Assembly: GCA_023375785.1 (NCBI GenBank)
Contig: SZWC01019062.1
Span: 2,884 to 54,321 of the forward strand
Reading direction: 5' to 3'
Source: Penium margaritaceum
Taxonomy: Eukaryota > Streptophyta > Zygnematophyceae > Desmidiales > Peniaceae
Length of the DNA: 51,438 bases
This document shows positions 20,171 to 30,219 of this stretch, one piece after another. The stretch's first letter is position 1, and each line of letters opens with the position of its first letter. The position numbers and the translations under genes were made by a program. The notes below the pieces were generated by a model. That model saw only the letters and a program-made list of their open reading frames with translations, ran no database searches and was not told where the DNA came from.

Positions 20171-20626
20171 TGCCGTCCGCTCCTAGCATTTCAGCTAGGA
20201 GAAGATATCACCCTCAGGATCACGGTTCCACACTGAGTAGTTCCTAGGCAATCACTTGCTAGCAACTGTGTCCACTTAACACTTGGTCACTTTCGCGCGA
20301 GGTGCTAGTCAAAGACTAACTCCTGGGGCTTAGACCAACCAGTGTGTTCTTTGTACTCTTCCTTAGTTGGACAACTCTGTGAGGAGCATCTAAGGCCAGA
20401 TTGTGTAATTAGAATGAGGAATGAGCCTGGTACATATAGTCCTAGGCCTGGCTTCTAAGGTGTGTGGGTAGTGGCACTTTTGGGGTGTTCACTCCATACC
20501 ACCTCACCAGTCCGTCAATTGGTGCATCCACTGACCGCCAATTGGCGCACTCTTCTCAAACATGGAGAAATGTCTAAGAAACTTACCCCTGTGTAGGAAG
20601 GTCAAAAAACCTCTTGTGCACATCAA

Positions 20627-20680
20627 GGCTCGATCGCAGGACCTGTTGTCCATATGTCCAACATGCTATCCGTTGCACTA
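20627..20680 (-). promoter_or_regulatory. tRNA-like Pol III promoter module in Copia-A 5' LTR
   Basis: On the minus strand an A box TAGTGCAACGG (fits TRGYNNARNNG) and a B box GATCGAGCC (fits GWTCRANNC) lie about 34 bases apart, as in a tRNA gene. The sequence resembles the D-arm, anticodon arm and T-arm of an Arg-type tRNA, but the anticodon stem no longer pairs. It lies in the upstream (U3-like) part of the LTR. Confidence 0.7.
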
Positions 20681-20811
20681 CACTTCTGGTGTCTCGCTTG
20701 GACTTGCACCATGAACAAGGTTTGGGGGACTTACTCTAAGGGAGCAGTGCATGCCCAACCTGTCCGTCAAACCATAGCAGTGGCCATGGGGCATAGAAGA
20801 ACAACAGTTCC

Positions 20812-22850
20812 GCGGTGGCAAGGCAGATGTCAGGTGGAATTCGGCCAATGCTGGCATAGAGGGTGATTCGTTTGAGCCAGATCTAGGGGTCCTCCTCCGG
20901 GGCGCCCTTGAAGGAGTCCAGCCGCGAGAGGTTCATGGGTTCAGAGCGGATGTATTGCAGTTGAGGCACGGTGCTGCGGTTAGTCGTTAATGCGGTCACA
21001 AAGTGCGGAGGGGGGAGGGTCGCAAGTTGTGCCGCAGAATAGCCAGCATGGTGCATGTGCATCGAGGGTTGCCCCGCGGACATGTGAGGGCCTGGCTACG
21101 TGGGTGGCTGGGGCATGTACCAGGAAGAGTGGGCTGGCATTAAGATGGTGTAGGGTGTGGAGAAGAATGCCGTCACAGGGGGTGAGACCGGGATCCCCTG
21201 CGCCGGTGGTGCCATTAGCTGCGGCATCCAATAGGTCTAAGCAGTGGGTGCCAGAGCTGCGGAGATGAAGGGGAGCATTGGTCCGGTATTGGCGGCCGCG
21301 ACTGGTGCGATTGGGAGAGAGTGGGCTGCTGTTGTCCCAGCGGAGTGCTGAGCTACTATCATTTGCTGAGGTGGCGGATGTGAGTGGCCCTGTGTCGTCA
21401 GCTAGGTTTGTGGCATCAGTGGTGGTGCCTGAAGGATCATTCCTGATGGTATGGTCCCGACTAGCTGCTGCGGGTGTAGCTGCTGGTAGGCAGGTGCGGA
21501 GGGCAGGGGTACTAGAGCTGCCCCCATGGGTGATTGCTGCTGCATGCTTGGCACAAATGATTGCTGACTCGTTCCTACTTGCGTGGTGCTTACCGGCTGC
21601 TGGTGCAGAGTCGTCCATGATTGCGAGGCTATTGTGGAGGATTGCATTATAGGTCCCACCTGCGCAATGCCTCCGAATGGCTGTTGCTAATGCATCAGTG
21701 GCATGGACCCCGGTGGAGGAATCTGAACCGTGGTCCCCCCTTGAACTATGCCCTCGCGAGGCTGGATTATCTGTGGAGTTGTCGCGGAGTGGTACATCGT
21801 TGCTCCTGCCTGCACCACTGTCACCGTCAGCTACGGTTGGTGCATCTGGTGTTGCATCCTTGGTGCAGGGGGAGGCATCATAATCCCTGTCTGCATGGCA
21901 CCCATAATCACCTGTGGCGGGTTTAGCGGCTGTTGTAGCGTGCTTGTCGTGGCGTGTGGCGTTGCCGCTCCCATTGGTGGGATCCCTTGGTGCGGCTGAG
22001 ACTGGCTCAATTACTGCTGCACCGATCCTGGCACGGAGGGTTGTGGCGTCATGCTTGTTTGCACTGTTCCCATGAATTGTTGCGACGGGTGCATCTGCGG
22101 CTGTGTTCCTCCTGTCACGGAGGACTGTGCCGCTGATGCCCCCGGCATCGTTCCCATGGCCGGTTGTGTTTGATGCGTCTGCAGTTGATTCACCTGTAGC
22201 GGTGCGGAATCCGGTGCCGGTGGGGGTTCCGGCATCCCTAGCTGCCTGGTCCCAGAGAACTGCTCTGGTGGGTGCATCTGAGTCTGTTGCAGGCTTGGCG
22301 CAAACAAATCCCGGGTGCCTGATCTTGGGGTTCACCACTTTGCACTACAGTTGCAGTGGAGGTGACGAGTTCTGTAGCATCAGCTCGCCAGTTGTCGGTG
22401 ACGGTTGTCTGCTTGAGGCCGGTAGAACAATCTGCGATAGGCCCCGAGCTCTCCACTGACCGGGGATTCCTCCAACGATGGTTGGACGTCGGAGAACTAT
22501 TGTATCCCTAGGGCCCTGTCCTCCTGGCCCTCCTGTCCCTGCTAAGGTTGGGTGGGTCCGCGGCTGCCATGGCTGTGGATGCTCTCCACTTCCACCCACT
22601 CGCCCAGCGCCTCCATGATACATCGCCAGTGCAGCTGCTCGAGCCACTCGGTCACCCTCCGGTGTTGGGCAAGTGGGTCAGATCCTGGTGAGGAGCTGAC
22701 TGGGGTGTGGGACAGCACGGGGGAGGAGTTCCGGCTACCGGCGTGGGTAGTGGCTTGGCACGGCAGGAAGCACCGTGTTGGTGATATTCGCTGCTGTTGT
22801 TGGTGCCGTTGCCTGATGTCTTGATGCACGAAGCTGGCTGCCGACATCAA
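20812..22850 (-). pseudogene. Gypsy-2 gag N-terminal part (Gln/Met/Pro-rich, broken)
   Basis: The best start is ATG at 22850 (MMSAASFVHQDIRQRHQQQQ), followed by EWLEQLHWRCIMEALGEWVE. After frame breaks near 22540 there is a long low-complexity region rich in Gln, Met, Pro and Thr, with repeated units such as MHPxQQFxGT (22300-22060) and HPQQLVGTIPSGM (21500-21440). It ends in a capsid-like stretch: LSRLDSFKGAPEEDP, a stop at 20883, and WLKRITLYASIGRIPPD. Copia-A interrupts it at 20811. The disordered leader may be gag-specific; I know no family for it. The reading frame 22338-20980 in another phase is a shadow. Confidence 0.65.
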
Positions 22851-22926
22851 CGACTGATCTGAAGATCACGTGCAGTTCCGCTCAGCAAAGAGTAAGGAAC
22901 TGTCCACGCTCACTGCACCATGACAC
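22851..22926 (-). other. Gypsy-2 leader with candidate primer site
   Basis: A short leader between the 5' LTR and gag. On the minus strand, GTGTCATGGTGCAGTGAGCG follows the LTR. TGGTGCAGTGAG could pair with a tRNA 3' end, but I cannot name the tRNA. Confidence 0.45.
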
Positions 22927-24149
22927 TGATACCCCCAATTTTGCCGCACTAGAAGATTATTCTGTACTTGTCTTGCTCTGCATTTACCCTGTTCCGCGCT
23001 AGCACTGTTCCACGCTATCCGCGGATTCCAAACTTCTCATGTAGATAGCTCGCACTGAGATCCCTCCACGAGTGCTCCCTTGAGGCACTATTCCTGATCA
23101 CCAGAAAACTCTACTACCCACAGGCCTGACTTATGAGTGAGGATCTCACCGGTGCGTGACACTCCGCGGTCCACTTCTTGTCTCACGTGAGCCCACCACC
23201 TCGTGGCTTCCAGCTCCTCTCCGCGGAACCCCGTTCCGCGGCCGTGGGTAAGCAAGGACACCGCCGGCAGTTCACTATACTCCGAGCTTGGTCCTTCACA
23301 CACTCAGTCTTGTTGACCGCGGGCAGGACACTCAAGGGCAGTGGAAGGCGGGGAAGCACAAGGCTGAGGGCACGGATGAGAGCGGGCAAACTATCTTTTA
23401 TAATTGGGAGCAGAGTACATGAATGGTGGAATCCTGATCCAAGAGTGATAGAGATTGCGAGAATTTCAGGCCACCTATGGCTACCGCTATCTAGGCCTTA
23501 TCTATTCAGGACTCCACATGTTGCGTCTACACGGCGCGGGTCTTGTCCCTCACACATCATTCCCTATCTTCCTACTTGGACTCCACGCGATGCGCCTACA
23601 CACTGCGGGTCTTCTCCTCAGTCACACAAGGGAAACATCTTCTTCTTGTACTGGGTCTTCTTCTTCTACATCATAGCTCATGCACGCAGACCTTGTGTTC
23701 TTCCTTGGATCTTCGTTTGTTCGCAGTGTGCCCTCCAGGTGTTTCTCCTTGATTAACACAGCGTCCCTCAGTACTCATTGGTTGCTGCTCCCTGATTGCT
23801 GCGTCGGTCCGCTGTTCTGCCTGATTGTTTTCGTGATTATGCTTCCTCCTGCGGTCTGCCCCTATTCCTTCCCCACCGCGGATTTCCCTGCTGCTTTTTT
23901 CCGCCCTTTCACAGCTTCCGCATCAAGCGCTTGAGATAGCCGTAGGGGAGTTGCCGCATATGACAATTTCAACCTGCGGCAGCTTCCCTCCAGGTGGCCC
24001 ATCTCCTCCGCCACTGGATTCCGCGCTACCCCATGCTCGACCACGCTTGACGCGGGAGCCAGCGTGCATTGTGCGGTCCCCAGTCTGCCCGTCTCCCTCT
24101 CTTTGCGGACTGGCCTCTCCGCGGATTGGTGGCAGAAGACTGCCTGACA
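22927..24149 (-). repeat. Gypsy-2 5' LTR (1223 bp)
   Basis: The + strand starts TGATACCCCCAATTTTGCC and ends GACTGCCTGACA, a TG...CA pair, directly followed by the duplication CGCGT. It aligns along its whole length with 6121-7344. Reading frames inside it are LTR shadows. Confidence 0.92.
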
Positions 24150-24154
24150 CGCGT

Positions 24155-25010
24155 GCACAAATGCCAACAGTTCCTTATCATGAACCACATAGTTTAGCCT
24201 TGGCCAACGTAGCTTTCGGGACATGTACGTGACCGGCTTTTCCCCACCATCATTATCTTGGAAGAGACAGCTTAGATTTCTCAGTCAGACGCGTTGGTGG
24301 CCATGACATCGTCCACTGTTGGATCCACCAACTGTAGGATTGGCGTCGAGATCAGAGGGCTTTTCCAAGAGTTACACGCTTCTTGTTTGCTGTCCCCCTA
24401 TCTCCACTCAGTGAATTTACAAGTGAGGTCCAAAAGAGGCACTGACACCCAAGCGTATTCCTTTATGAATTGATGGTAGTTGTTGTAAAAGCCGAAGAGT
24501 AGCTGTACGTCCCAAGCATTAGTCAATGTCTGTCACCCAGCGACCATTTCTACTTTCATTGGGTCCATGGTGATCCATTTGCCGCCAATGATTTGGCCTA
24601 AAAAACTTGATAGAACAACTGTCTCAAGTTGCATTTTTAGTGTTTTCCACAGATATTCTCTCTTTGAAAAACTCCCAGAATGTTTCTGAGACGTCCATCA
24701 TGCTCCTTCAAGGTGTGGCTGTACACGAGGATGTCATCAAGATATTTGACAACAAAGTTGTCGAGGTACGGCGAAAAACTGTTTTCATCGCCACCAGAAA
24801 TGTTGAACGGCATGATCACGAACTCAAAGTACCTATATCTGGTGCATAACACTGTCTTCTCAATGTCCTTATCATCTAAATGGATCTGCTGATCACAGCT
24901 ACGTAGGTTGACTTTGGTAAAAATGTGTTTCCCACAGAGTTGGTCAAATGTTTCATCTGCTCCTGGGCCATGTTGCCTTCCCTTAGTCAAAGTTGATGTC
25001 AAAGCTGAAA
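24155..25010 (-). pseudogene. Gypsy-1 reverse transcriptase and start of RNase H
   Basis: The RT core at about 25002-24637 shows DETFDQLCGKHIFTKVNLRS, RYFEFVIMPF and the catalytic FVVKYLDDILVYS; MPFNISGG replaces the usual MPFGLxNAP. The connection follows: FLGQIIGGKWITMDPMKVE, NAWDVQLLFGFYNNYHQFIKE. RNase H starts with DVMATNASD, where the first catalytic Asp appears as Asn, and reaches HDKELLAFVHA at 24155, where Gypsy-2 begins. Several stops are present. The RT's upstream end fades at about 25000-25030 against hAT-2 sequence. Confidence 0.85.
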
Positions 25011-25356
25011 GTCAAAAGTTGAAAGGTGCCCCATGCTAGGTCGACAGTCATTTGGGTAAAAATGCCAAAGATACTCATTCATATACTTCATATACATTCA
25101 GATACTCATTCATATAAAGATTTATAGAATACACATTGTGTTTGAATCCAGCGTGAACATAGAAAAAAAAAAAAAAAAACACATGTTGAGTGTTCTATCA
25201 TGGTCAATTTCACATCCTAGAACATTGTTTTGACCACAAGTCATGTAGCTTGCACACTGTCAATGTCAGTCTAGCAGTAGCAAAAAAATTCATTCAAATT
25301 TGGAAAGTGGAAAGAATTTTCTAACTTATGTGGATCCTCCACAATAGGGGGAAAAT
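25011..25356. other. hAT-2 subterminal region, no gene
   Basis: AT-rich and non-coding. It has two copies of CAGATACTCATTCATATA-like sequence (about 25070-25116), a run of about 17 A at 25163-25179, and short repeats of AAAGTTGA type near the left edge. Subterminal repeats of this kind often bind hAT transposase, but I cannot show that here. Confidence 0.5.
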
Positions 25357-26420
25357 TCAAGTTCTACTGGACAGTTCAGTGGAGAAAGAACAGTGTGCAA
25401 GTGTATTTGGGCAGTTCAATGAAAAAAAACCATCACACTCTAATTCCCATCCAATTTTACCCATGGAAACAGTTGCAATGCAGTGACATTGAGGATGATT
25501 CCAACAGCCACGACGGGCACAGCTCCTTGTTTGACGAGGAGGAGAAACTGCAGAGTGAGCCCCAGGACCATTGGAAGGAGCAGCACTTGCTGATGGCCAT
25601 GCAGCTGCTGGTGTTGTTGCACGACCCTTGGTTGCAGAGGTGGACTTGCCACTCCAGCTCACTCCCACTGTCAGTGGAATCATCCTCAACAAGCACCTTG
25701 AGTTCAACAAACAGCTTCCTTCCCTTCACCTTCTCGTAAAAGCGGGTAAGTCTCACATTCACTCAGATCAGGAGCTCCAATGTTGATCTTTTGAGCCTGT
25801 TTTGGTGAGCAGTTTTGATCTGCTGGTGCTTACTGAAGGCTTTCTCGCACTCTAATGACGTACACAGCTGTGCTAGAAGCTTCATTGCCAGCTTGCGGAG
25901 AGCAGAAAAATGTGTCAGATGGCGGGCATGCCAGCTGAATCCCGCCACCTCACCAGCCACCACCTTTGCCACTGCTGCATTGGCTCTTTCCACATCCTGC
26001 TGCCAGGCTGGATCCTCCACCACCATCACACGGCCATTAGGCTGGACGCCTCCAGCTCATCTTCTAGTGCCACCTACTCATTGCCTGGCACAAGTGAATT
26101 GACCACCTGATTCCAGGCTTCCACGGCCTTCTCGTCTGAATCAAACTGGTGTTCAAAACACTGTGGATGGGTGTGGCCTGCAGCAGCAAAAACAGGGCAG
26201 TGAATATGATTTTCCCACCTGTCAGACAAGCATTCTATGGTGTACTTGACTCATGCAGGATTCACTGCTGCACTGCTGTACCCATGGGCCACACCCAGGC
26301 TACGCAGGTGTACAGTGGCATCAAAAAATTCCTCATAAATTATGCCTGTTGTGCCCCCTGCTGCGACCGCCTTGCATAGTCCCACCACCATGTTAGAAAC
26401 CTTGCATAGTCCCACCACCA
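25357..26420 (-). pseudogene. hAT-2 transposase C-terminal half with dimerisation domain
   Basis: The segment 26029-25763 contains LRKLAMKLLAQLCTSLECEK, AFSKHQQIKTAHQNRLKRST and LELLI, the C-terminal hAT dimerisation pattern (SxxCERxFS...R-N-R-L). Upstream, at 26475-26250, VVGLCKAVAAGGTTGIIYEE resembles the hAT stretch before the insertion domain. Downstream frames (25710-25357) are Ser-rich and broken. Stops and frameshifts exclude activity. Its N-terminus is at 49489-51015. Confidence 0.75.
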
Positions 26421-26430
26421 TGTTAGAAAC
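26371..26430. repeat. Exact 30-bp tandem duplication across the Copia-E/hAT-2 junction
   Basis: CTTGCATAGTCCCACCACCA followed by TGTTAGAAAC occurs twice in a row (26371-26400 and 26401-26430). Each unit holds 20 bases of hAT-2 and the first 10 bases of the Copia-E LTR, so the duplication arose after insertion or during assembly. Confidence 0.9.
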
Positions 26431-27058
26431 TTGGGCAGCTCTCAGGGAGGTGATAAGGCTCACCAAGAGCCGCAAGGCATGGCGAGAAGGTATGTGAGAG
26501 ACAAGTTGTAGGTTGCAGAGACTAAAAACGGAATCGTGTGAAATTGTATAAAGAGTGCGAATGGCTATTTTGACTCATGGGTGAGAAAGTAAATTAGGAC
26601 AGCTTTCTAAAAGGCCTAAGTACGCTCCATTTGGTGCATGCATTTGGAAGAACCACCCTGTCAAAGTTCAACTCCTAGCACATCACTAGCGTAGCGGGAT
26701 GAGCGGCAGCCGTATTGCAGCGGATGTGCACCATCCCTGCCATGTGCACAACCAATAATCTTGCTGGGGGCCTTCGTTGAAGCTCCCTGAAGGTCAGCCT
26801 GCCACCTTTCTACCTTGAAGGCCGCTCCAAGCCTCCCTGGCCAATGATTCTGGCCGTCATTGTTGGTGGTAGTGCTGTCACTTGAACCAGGCCCTCTACC
26901 ACCAAACCTTGCAAGTCCATATCTCCCTCAAACGGACTCCAAAACTAGTTCCGTCAATTGCTACTTAACCAAGAAGATATCCTCTATGTATCTGTAATGC
27001 CTGGTGATTCATATCGAGCAACCCACTTTGGTCACTTTTTGGCACCCTATATCCATCT
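26421..27058 (-). repeat. Copia-E 3' LTR
   Basis: The + strand starts TGTTAGAAACTTGGGCAG and ends near CCCTATATCCATC. It aligns with 48428-49483. The adjoining minus-strand sequence GTAAGGAAGAAA is a fitting PPT (about 27059-27070). Confidence 0.85.
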
Positions 27059-27086
27059 TTCTTCCTTACATTGCAAATAAAAAAAA

Positions 27087-27851
27087 TCACACGAGTCCAC
27101 ACCGTGCCCTCAACTGCTGAAAGTGATGTACTGCAAGCGGCTTGGTCAGGAAATCTCCCAGCATCATGCTTGAGGAGCAGAACATAATGTGCACCACCTC
27201 CTTTGCCATAAACTCATGGACAAAGTAGTAGCGTATGTTGATGTGCTTGGTGCGGACGTGGAACTCAACGTTCTTTCTGAGCACGATGCCACTCATGTTG
27301 TCACAGTAGATGGTCTTTGTAGTTTTCTGCTGCTGCCCATGACTTTCGAGCAGCTCACGCAGCCACACTGCTTTCTTTGCTGCTTAGCTCAAAGCAATGT
27401 ACTCTGCCTCAAGGGAGGAGAGATCAACACACTCCTGCTTCTTGCTCCTCCAGCTTATTGTTGCTCCTCCAAGCAAAAACACAAAACCACTAGCCCATCT
27501 CCTTGTGTCCAGATGTCCACCCCCCATCTGCATCGCTGTAGCCAATGAAGATGGGGCTTTTGGTGCCGTTGAAAGTGAGGCTAAGGCTGCTACAGCTGTC
27601 GAGGTAGTGTAGCATGCGCTTGAACACCTCCAATGTGGTACATCTGGGTCAACGCAGAACTTGCTCACTACTCCAACCGCTTCACACATGTCAAGGCGCG
27701 TGCCGATGGCTGCATACATGAGACTCCTGATTGCTCCTTGCTATGGTACCGCCTCCATGCAGTTGCTATGTTTCTTGCTGCGAGGAACCTGCATGATGCT
27801 CAGCTTTCCTCTTACTTCCAACGGTGCCTCTACCTTCTGTGCACCTTCCAT
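27087..27851 (-). pseudogene. Copia-E RT end and RNase H
   Basis: It shows RSLMYAAIGTRLDMCEAVG, ASGFVFLLGGATISWRSKKQ, LEAEYIALS, then a stop. It continues with MWLRELLESHGQQQKT, TIYCDNMSGIV, RTKHINIRYYFVHEFMAKEV, MLGDFLTKPLAVHHFQQLRA and a natural stop at 27087. RNase H degrades template RNA. Frameshifts break the middle (27630-27480). Upstream the coding sequence stops at Copia-B and resumes in frame at 40633. Confidence 0.85.
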
Positions 27852-27856
27852 GTTGA

Positions 27857-28547
27857 TGTTGTTCTTCTATGCCCCATGGCCACTGCTATGGCTTGACGGA
27901 CAGGTTGGGCATGCACTGCTCCCTTGGAGTAAGTCCCCCAAACCTTGTTCGTGGTGCAAGTCCAAGCGAGACACAAGAAGTGTAGCGCAACGGATAGCAT
28001 GTTGGACTTAAGGACAACAGGTCCTGCGATCGAGCCTTGATGTGCGCAGGAGGTTTTTTGACCTTCCTGCACAGGAGGGAAATTTCTTAGACATTTCTAC
28101 ATGCATGAGAAGAGTGTACCACTTGGCGGTCAGTGGATGTGCCAATTGGCGGACTGGTGAGGTGGTGTGTAGTGACCAGCCCAAAAGCGCCACTACCCAC
28201 ACACCTTAGAAGCCAGGCCTAGGACTATATGTACCAGGCTCATTCCTCATTCTAATTACACAATCTGGCCTTAGATGCTCCTCACAGAGTTGTCCAACTA
28301 AGGAACAGTTTAAAGAAGACGCTGGTTGGTCTAAGCCCCAGGAGTTAGTCTTTGACTAGCACCTCGCGCGAAAGTGACCAAGTGTTAAGTGGACACAGTT
28401 GCTAGCAAGTGATTGCTTAGGAACTGCTCAATGTGGAACCGTGATCCTGAGGGTGATAACTTCTCCTAGCTGAAATGCTAGGAGCGGACGGCAAGTGCTA
28501 TTGTGTCGGCCCTGTTTTCTAGTCTGTTTGCCTCAGGCCGCTTGACA
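27857..28547 (+). repeat. Copia-B 5' LTR
   Basis: Starts TGTTGTTCTTCTATGCCC and ends CAGGCCGCTTGACA. It is the reverse orientation of the Copia-A LTRs and nearly the same sequence. Confidence 0.95.
27983..28036 (+). promoter_or_regulatory. tRNA-like Pol III promoter module in Copia-B 5' LTR (best copy)
   Basis: A box TAGCGCAACGG at 27983-27993 and B box GATCGAGCC at 28028-28036 both match the eukaryotic Pol III consensus, at tRNA-like spacing. The sequence between them (ATAGCATGTTGGACTTAAGG...) resembles an Arg-type tRNA arm region. It lies about 125 bases into the LTR, upstream of any likely Pol II start. Whether it is transcribed is unknown. Confidence 0.75.
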
Positions 28548-28550
28548 AAA

Positions 28551-28565
28551 GGGTTATGGGCCCAC
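28551..28565 (+). other. Copia-B primer binding site, internal tRNA-iMet
   Basis: GGGTTATGGGCCCAC, three bases after the LTR, is complementary to the anticodon stem-loop of initiator tRNA-Met. The half-tRNA primer of Drosophila copia is the known precedent. Confidence 0.88.
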
Positions 28566-28940
28566 ACTGACCAGATGTAAGGCACGCTTCGCTGAACTCT
28601 GGTACGCTCTCTTCAGGTGCACACGTAGGCTCCATGAGCTCCATCAGCTCCATCAGCTTCATCAGCTCCAACGGCTTGGTCTGCACTCAGCACACACGAA
28701 CCAAGGACAAGCTCTGCCCTTGGGGGCACGACCCTTGTGTCCCAAGCAGGACAAGCTCTGCCCTTGGTGGCAAGACCCTGAGTGTGTTGGTTTAGATACA
28801 TTCTCTGTCTGCAGGTGAACATGGGCTGGAGGGGTAAGCAACAGATCTGCATCCTAAAACCGGTAGCAGACATCAGCTAACATGAGCCTACATCGGCCTC
28901 AACGCAACAGACACGTGGGAAGCAGACAAGGGCAACAAAA
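28566..28940 (+). other. Copia-B 5' leader, no gene
   Basis: A non-coding leader like that of Copia-A, with repeated AGCTCCATC units (28630-28670) and a duplicated block around GACAAGCTCTGCCCTTGG (28705-28775). Confidence 0.7.
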
Positions 28941-29231
28941 ATGGTTGACCCAACAGGAGGAGTGGGGGCTGCTGCAGGGCAGACCTCAAGCTCAACAGTG
29001 CCTACCACAGGGCATACCACTAGAGCAAATGTGAGTGCTACGTCACTGGCGCAAGGTCTTGGACCCTTGGGAGGAATCCCCATTTTTTACGGGACGGACT
29101 TCCCCCTTTGGAGATGGCAGTTCGAGTTGGCAATGAAAGTGCGCGGCCTCATCAAGATTTTGAAGGGAGAGGAGCAGGTTGCCGCGGTGGGCTCACCAGA
29201 GCACGAGGCATGGATGGAACAGAATGATGTT
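28941..29231 (+). pseudogene. Copia-B gag N-terminus, cut by Copia-C
   Basis: Starts MVDPTGGVGAAAGQTSSS and runs GGIPIFYGTDFPLWRWQFEL, then VAAVGSPEHEAWMEQND, closely matching Copia-A gag. The frame enters the Copia-C LTR at 29232. The rest of gag starts at 35648. The ATG position is the same as in Copia-A. Confidence 0.92.
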
Positions 29232-29563
29232 TGTTGAAGATTTGCCCCTGTGCATGCCCAAGTGCAGCGCCGGGAGGCGCCCATGAGCCGCTAGAGAGAG
29301 GAAATTCCTCGTCGACGGATCTGGCGACTTGAGGATTGCTCGAATCCTAAAATGGAGGATTGTCCCTCAAAGTTGACGTGTTGCTGAATCCGGTGAAAGA
29401 TGTTTCACCGAAATCGGACAAGTAACGAGGGAGATATGGACTTCCAAAGGTGGGGTGTGCGCGGCGGCTCTGGGAGTCGGCTGCGGTTCGACCGGAGGTG
29501 GATAATCCACCTGACCGAGTAACAAAGGTCAATCTGGAGATTTTTTTCCGGAAGGGCTGCCGA

Positions 29564-29592
29564 GGCATCCGGCGAATGATCCGCCGGATGCC
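29564..29592. repeat. Perfect hairpin in Copia-C LTR
   Basis: GGCATCCGGCG, a 7-base loop, then CGCCGGATGCC. The 3' LTR copy keeps it with one mismatch. Its position in the middle of the LTR could affect a transcript, but no function is shown. Confidence 0.85.
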
Positions 29593-29700
29593 AGTAGTGC
29601 AGTTTGTTACTGAGGGACTTAGCCAAATTTCTGGCTCGGCGTCCGGAACTCAGTAGTACATTTTGTTACTCAGGGACTTGGTCAAAATTCCGACTGCAGG
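29593..29700. repeat. Two-unit tandem repeat in Copia-C LTR (about 60-bp period)
   Basis: AGTAGTGCAGTTTGTTACTG...GGGACTTAGCCAAATTTC is followed about 60 bases later by AGTAGTACATTTTGTTACTC...GGGACTTGGTCAAAATTCC. The same pair is present in the 3' LTR near 35020-35120. Confidence 0.8.
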
Positions 29701-30219
29701 TCCGCGAACAGGTTTCGACCCACATCCTACCCATCACCAAAATCGATGATTAACTTATCAAAACAGACCCCACAGGCGCAAGGGGCGCTGCCACTACGCG
29801 TAGGGACATCTGTGCCTCCGGAATGGCATTTTGATGGGTCCTTGATGTGTGAAGGCGCCTCTACGGGCGACGTGGTGTGCGCCGCCGAGTGAGCGGCTGG
29901 TTTGGGGTGCTGCGCTTTGACTGGCATAGGAGGAGCTACGGTTATCCAAATCGGGCACAGTTTAGTGCGTTGGAGAGCTCATGATTAGCCCTATAAATTT
30001 TAAGATCATGTCTATGTTAAACAACTAATGTAGAATCACGTTATTCCCTTCGCAAAAGTGACTATCTCACACTTGTCTTCAACTTCCAGAAACATAGCGT
30101 GAGGGGACCAGAAAGCTCACGCTTAGACTCAGAACCCGCACAAAAGAAGCCGTGAACACCAAGTAGACCCGTCGGGCCACGTTGGAACTGCCTCCACCCG
30201 GGGGCCGTTTCCTGACAAA

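Larger units (their letters stand above)
13499..20806 (-). mobile_element. Copia-A: Ty1/copia element inserted in Gypsy-2 gag
   Basis: LTRs TG...CA at both ends with 5-bp duplication GTTCC (13494-13498 and 20807-20811). The minus-strand order is 5' LTR, PBS, gag, protease, integrase (split by a solo LTR), RT, RNase H, PPT, 3' LTR. After removing the solo LTR, the N gap and its duplicated flank, the length is about 6.25 kb. It belongs to the same family as Copia-B (near-identical LTRs and proteins). Confidence 0.95.
19716..20806 (-). repeat. Copia-A 5' LTR, inflated by an assembly duplication
   Basis: The + strand starts TGTCAACTGGCCTGAGGC and ends AAGAACAACA. The raw length is 1091, but 19770-20125 is repeated after the N gap as 20171-20526. 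Removing one copy and 45 N gives 690 bp, the length of the other LTR. Confidence 0.9.
6121..24149 (-). mobile_element. Gypsy-2: large Ty3/gypsy element with second protease and PHD-type fingers
   Basis: It is bounded by two LTRs of 1224 and 1223 bp and by the 5-bp duplication CGCGT (6116-6120 and 24150-24154). Without nested Copia-A it is about 10.7 kb. The minus-strand order is 5' LTR, Gln-rich leader/gag, [Copia-A], gag with zinc knuckle, PR1, RT, RNase H, PR2, Cys-rich PHD-type region, PPT, 3' LTR. No integrase is visible. It inserted into the RNase H of Gypsy-1. Frameshifts and stops make it non-autonomous today. Confidence 0.9.
1404..25010 (-). mobile_element. Gypsy-1: Ty3/gypsy chromovirus, outermost host element (split)
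   Basis: Three minus-strand blocks are pieces of one polyprotein in the right order: RT and start of RNase H (25010-24155), end of RNase H (6115-5751), integrase plus chromodomain (2726-1404). Gypsy-2 separates the first two blocks and Copia-F the last two. The gag-protease end would lie right of 25 kb and is not found, because hAT-2 sequence begins there. No LTR pair is visible, so element ends are undefined. Confidence 0.75.
29232..30217 (+). repeat. Copia-C 5' LTR (986 bp)
   Basis: Starts TGTTGAAGATTTGCCCCTG and ends GGGGCCGTTTCCTGACA. It contains a perfect 11-bp hairpin at 29564-29592 and a roughly 60-bp-period tandem repeat after it. The family also appears at 34660-35647 and 51102-51438. 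Confidence 0.95.

Noticed and set aside
20980-22338. 452-codon minus-strand ORF rich in Asp, Ala, Thr and His
   Set aside because: It is an off-phase reading of the Gln-rich gag leader. The capsid-like part and the Gln/Met repeats are in another phase.
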